Assembly: GCF_005116675.2 (NCBI RefSeq)
Contig: NZ_CP050699.1
Coordinates: 1,201,001 to 1,265,000 of the forward strand
Reading direction: 5' to 3'
From: Desulfosediminicola ganghwensis
GTDB taxonomy: Bacteria; Desulfobacterota; Desulfobulbia; Desulfobulbales; Desulfocapsaceae
DNA length: 64,000 nucleotides
Part shown: positions 62,703 through 64,000 of the stretch, in pieces
How positions within the stretch are numbered: position 1 is the first letter of the stretch
Layout of the letters: each line of letters opens with the position of its first letter
The notes under the pieces: generated by a model
What the model saw: the letters and a program-made list of their open reading frames with translations, nothing else
What the model was told of the DNA's origin: nothing
Databases searched by the model: none
Program-made: the position numbers and the translations under genes

Positions 62703-63455
62703 TTAAAAACCAAAGTCTTCGACGCCAATCTTCTCTTGTTTAAAAACTTTAGGCTTTTCTGCCTTTTCATGAATATCCATCCGGTCGATGTATATGGCGA
62801 TTTTGCGTACCGGGCAGATCGACTCGCAACCACCGCAACCGATGCAAGCCTCTTTGTGAACTATCTCAGGCTTGGTAATACCCGGCTTATAGGGCACCAT
62901 TTTAAGGGCGCCTGTGGGACAATGTTCAGCGCACGCCCCACAGGCCTTGTCGTCTTTTTTGACAATACACTCATCTATTACCAGCTTTGCAATGCCGATT
63001 CTGGTTACTTTCTTTTCTGCCAGGGACATTGTGCCAAGTGCCTTGGTCGGGCAGATCTCAATGCATTTTCGACATTGGTAGTCACAGAAGTGGTGGATTC
63101 CATATTTGAGTACCGGTTGCATGAATCCAGCGATACCGTTTTCAAGAAAAGCCGGTCGTAGTACTCCGGAAGGACATTGACTGACACAGAGTTGACAGGC
63201 AGTGCAGCTCCTGCGGAATGCCTTGAGGGATCCGGCACCGGGTGGAATGGGCGCAGAACCTTTACCTGATGCCGATATCGTTGGTGCATTGGGTGTATCA
63301 AGTAGATTCGGTGGGGTTGGTGGGGCTCCACCTTCCGCTGCTGTCGATAATCCTGGCAGGGGAAGTGTGCAGACGACAACAAGGCCGGTATGCATCAATT
63401 TAAGAAACTGCCTTCTTCCCATTTGAGCCGTCGTACTCATATCGATTGAACTCAT
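62703..63455 (-). CDS. NapG-like periplasmic [4Fe-4S] ferredoxin with Tat signal
   Basis: The 250-aa protein has a twin-arginine signal (GRRQFLKLMHTGLVVVCTLP) followed by four [4Fe-4S] cluster motifs: CTACQLCVSQCPSGVL, CRKCIEICPTKAL, CGACAEHCPTGAL and CIGCGGCESICPVRKI. It would be exported folded and carry electrons in the periplasm. The start overlaps the end of the membrane ferredoxin gene (ATGA), so the two are coupled. NapG/NapH-type pairs move electrons from quinol to a reductase. The partner enzyme is not in view. Confidence 0.88.
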   Translation of the reverse strand: MSSIDMSTTAQMGRRQFLKLMHTGLVVVCTLPLPGLSTAAEGGAPPTPPNLLDTPNAPTISASGKGSAPIPPGAGSLKAFRRSCTACQLCVSQCPSGVLRPAFLENGIAGFMQPVLKYGIHHFCDYQCRKCIEICPTKALGTMSLAEKKVTRIGIAKLVIDECIVKKDDKACGACAEHCPTGALKMVPYKPGITKPEIVHKEACIGCGGCESICPVRKIAIYIDRMDIHEKAEKPKVFKQEKIGVEDFGF

Positions 63456-64000
63456 ACCGATTTTCTCTTTATGGGGGAGTTATAAGAAATTGCTTCATAA
63501 TTACAGACGGGCAGGCAGTTAAAGCAACAAACACAGTTACTGGAGTCCACCTGCTCTGTTTGGAGGGTGATTACCCCAGCTTTACAATGTTGCTCGCAAA
63601 GACCACAGGAAACGCATCTCTCATCATTTATGGTTACTCGAACAAGAGGTTTTATAGCAGCCAAACTCAGCACTGTGCCTACAGGACAAATGGTATTGCA
63701 CCAGAACCTTGGTCCATAAGCATAGAGAAAGTAACAAATAAGTGACAGTGAGAGCACTGCGACGAGAAGCACGGAAATCCCTGCAAAATGATAATCTTTG
63801 GCCACAACACTGTATATGCCGAACTGATTGAGCACAACAGAGAGCTGGTTATTGGCGAAGGTGAGTGGGGGGACTGCAAACGTCGTGGTCAAGCGCCCGA
63901 AAAGAGACCATGGATCAACAAGCAACAATGCCAGCGACGCCCCGGAAAATATCGATATAACGCATACGGTAAGGATGCTGTACCGTACTATCGCCGGGCC
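63452..64000 (-). CDS. NapH-like membrane polyferredoxin, 5' end outside the window
   Basis: The frame is open to the right edge at 64000, so the N-terminal part is missing. Visible are membrane helices (VCVISIFSGASLALLLV; GISVLLVAVLSLSLICYFLY), a WCNTICPVGTVL motif typical of NapH/CcoG-type proteins, then two cluster motifs CVSCGLCEQHCKAG and CVCCFNCLPVCNYEAI. It would oxidise quinol or hold an electron relay in the membrane. It is the first gene of the pair, coupled to the ferredoxin below. Confidence 0.85.
   Translation of the reverse strand, partial: GPAIVRYSILTVCVISIFSGASLALLLVDPWSLFGRLTTTFAVPPLTFANNQLSVVLNQFGIYSVVAKDYHFAGISVLLVAVLSLSLICYFLYAYGPRFWCNTICPVGTVLSLAAIKPLVRVTINDERCVSCGLCEQHCKAGVITLQTEQVDSSNCVCCFNCLPVCNYEAISYNSPIKRKSV

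Noticed and set aside
1-64000. CRISPR arrays
   Set aside because: No regularly spaced repeats with unique spacers were seen on reading; the only multi-copy short repeats are the att cores, attC-like sites and the ~80-bp family.

Overview
The window looks like a chromosome segment of a Desulfobacterota (Desulfobulbaceae-like) anaerobe. That placement is an inference from gene content: two crotonases, an acyl-CoA dehydrogenase, an acyl-CoA transferase, NapG/NapH-like Fe-S proteins and a TPP-riboswitch thiC. No rRNA or marker gene is present to confirm it.

Layout. (1) 1-2.3 kb: the end of a class V aminotransferase, a secreted Met-rich protein, then tRNA-Asn and tRNA-Pro. (2) 2377-32597: a 30.2 kb integrated island bounded by 49-bp direct repeats of the tRNA-Pro 3' end. 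Its right half is a minus-strand satellite backbone in the order integrase, unknown gene, small putative DNA-binding gene, DUF4373-like replication protein, DnaB-like helicase, small terminase. There is no capsid, portal, tail, relaxase or T4SS gene, so it resembles a phage-inducible island (PICI-like) that is unusually large. Its left half is a six-gene plus-strand operon (4877-25513) that looks like a composite anti-phage system. It encodes a DrmD-like SNF2 ATPase, a 1577-aa DrmMI/type IIG-like adenine methylase, a HamA-like PD-(D/E)XK nuclease, a HamB-like Ski2 helicase, a 2122-aa DUF1998 helicase with a probable C-terminal Vsr-like nuclease domain, and a UvrD-like SF1 helicase with a RelE/ParE-like N-terminus. 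It combines parts of class 1 DISARM, Hachiman/AbpAB and Druantia-type loci. Spacing and composition suggest that the HamAB pair was inserted into a DISARM-like operon.

(3) 32.6-48.9 kb: a mobile-element-rich zone. It holds a pyruvate kinase fragment, attC-like sites with cassette genes but no integron integrase in view (a CALIN-like array), an IS1182-type element sitting in an attC, an IS4-type element with an 11-bp target duplication that splits a GAF-HD-GYP gene, and three copies of an ~80-bp dispersed repeat. A LysR/DUF4405 pair, a DUF211 gene and a VIT/CCC1-like membrane gene lie among them. (4) 48.9-64 kb: more ordinary chromosome. It carries acyl-CoA metabolism genes with shared palindromic operators, a TetR gene with its probable target acyl-CoA dehydrogenase, riboswitch-thiC, a second tRNA-Asn, an OsmC protein, and a NapG/NapH-like electron-transfer pair running off the right edge.

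All calls come from reading the sequence. No database search was run, so family names rest on motif recognition.
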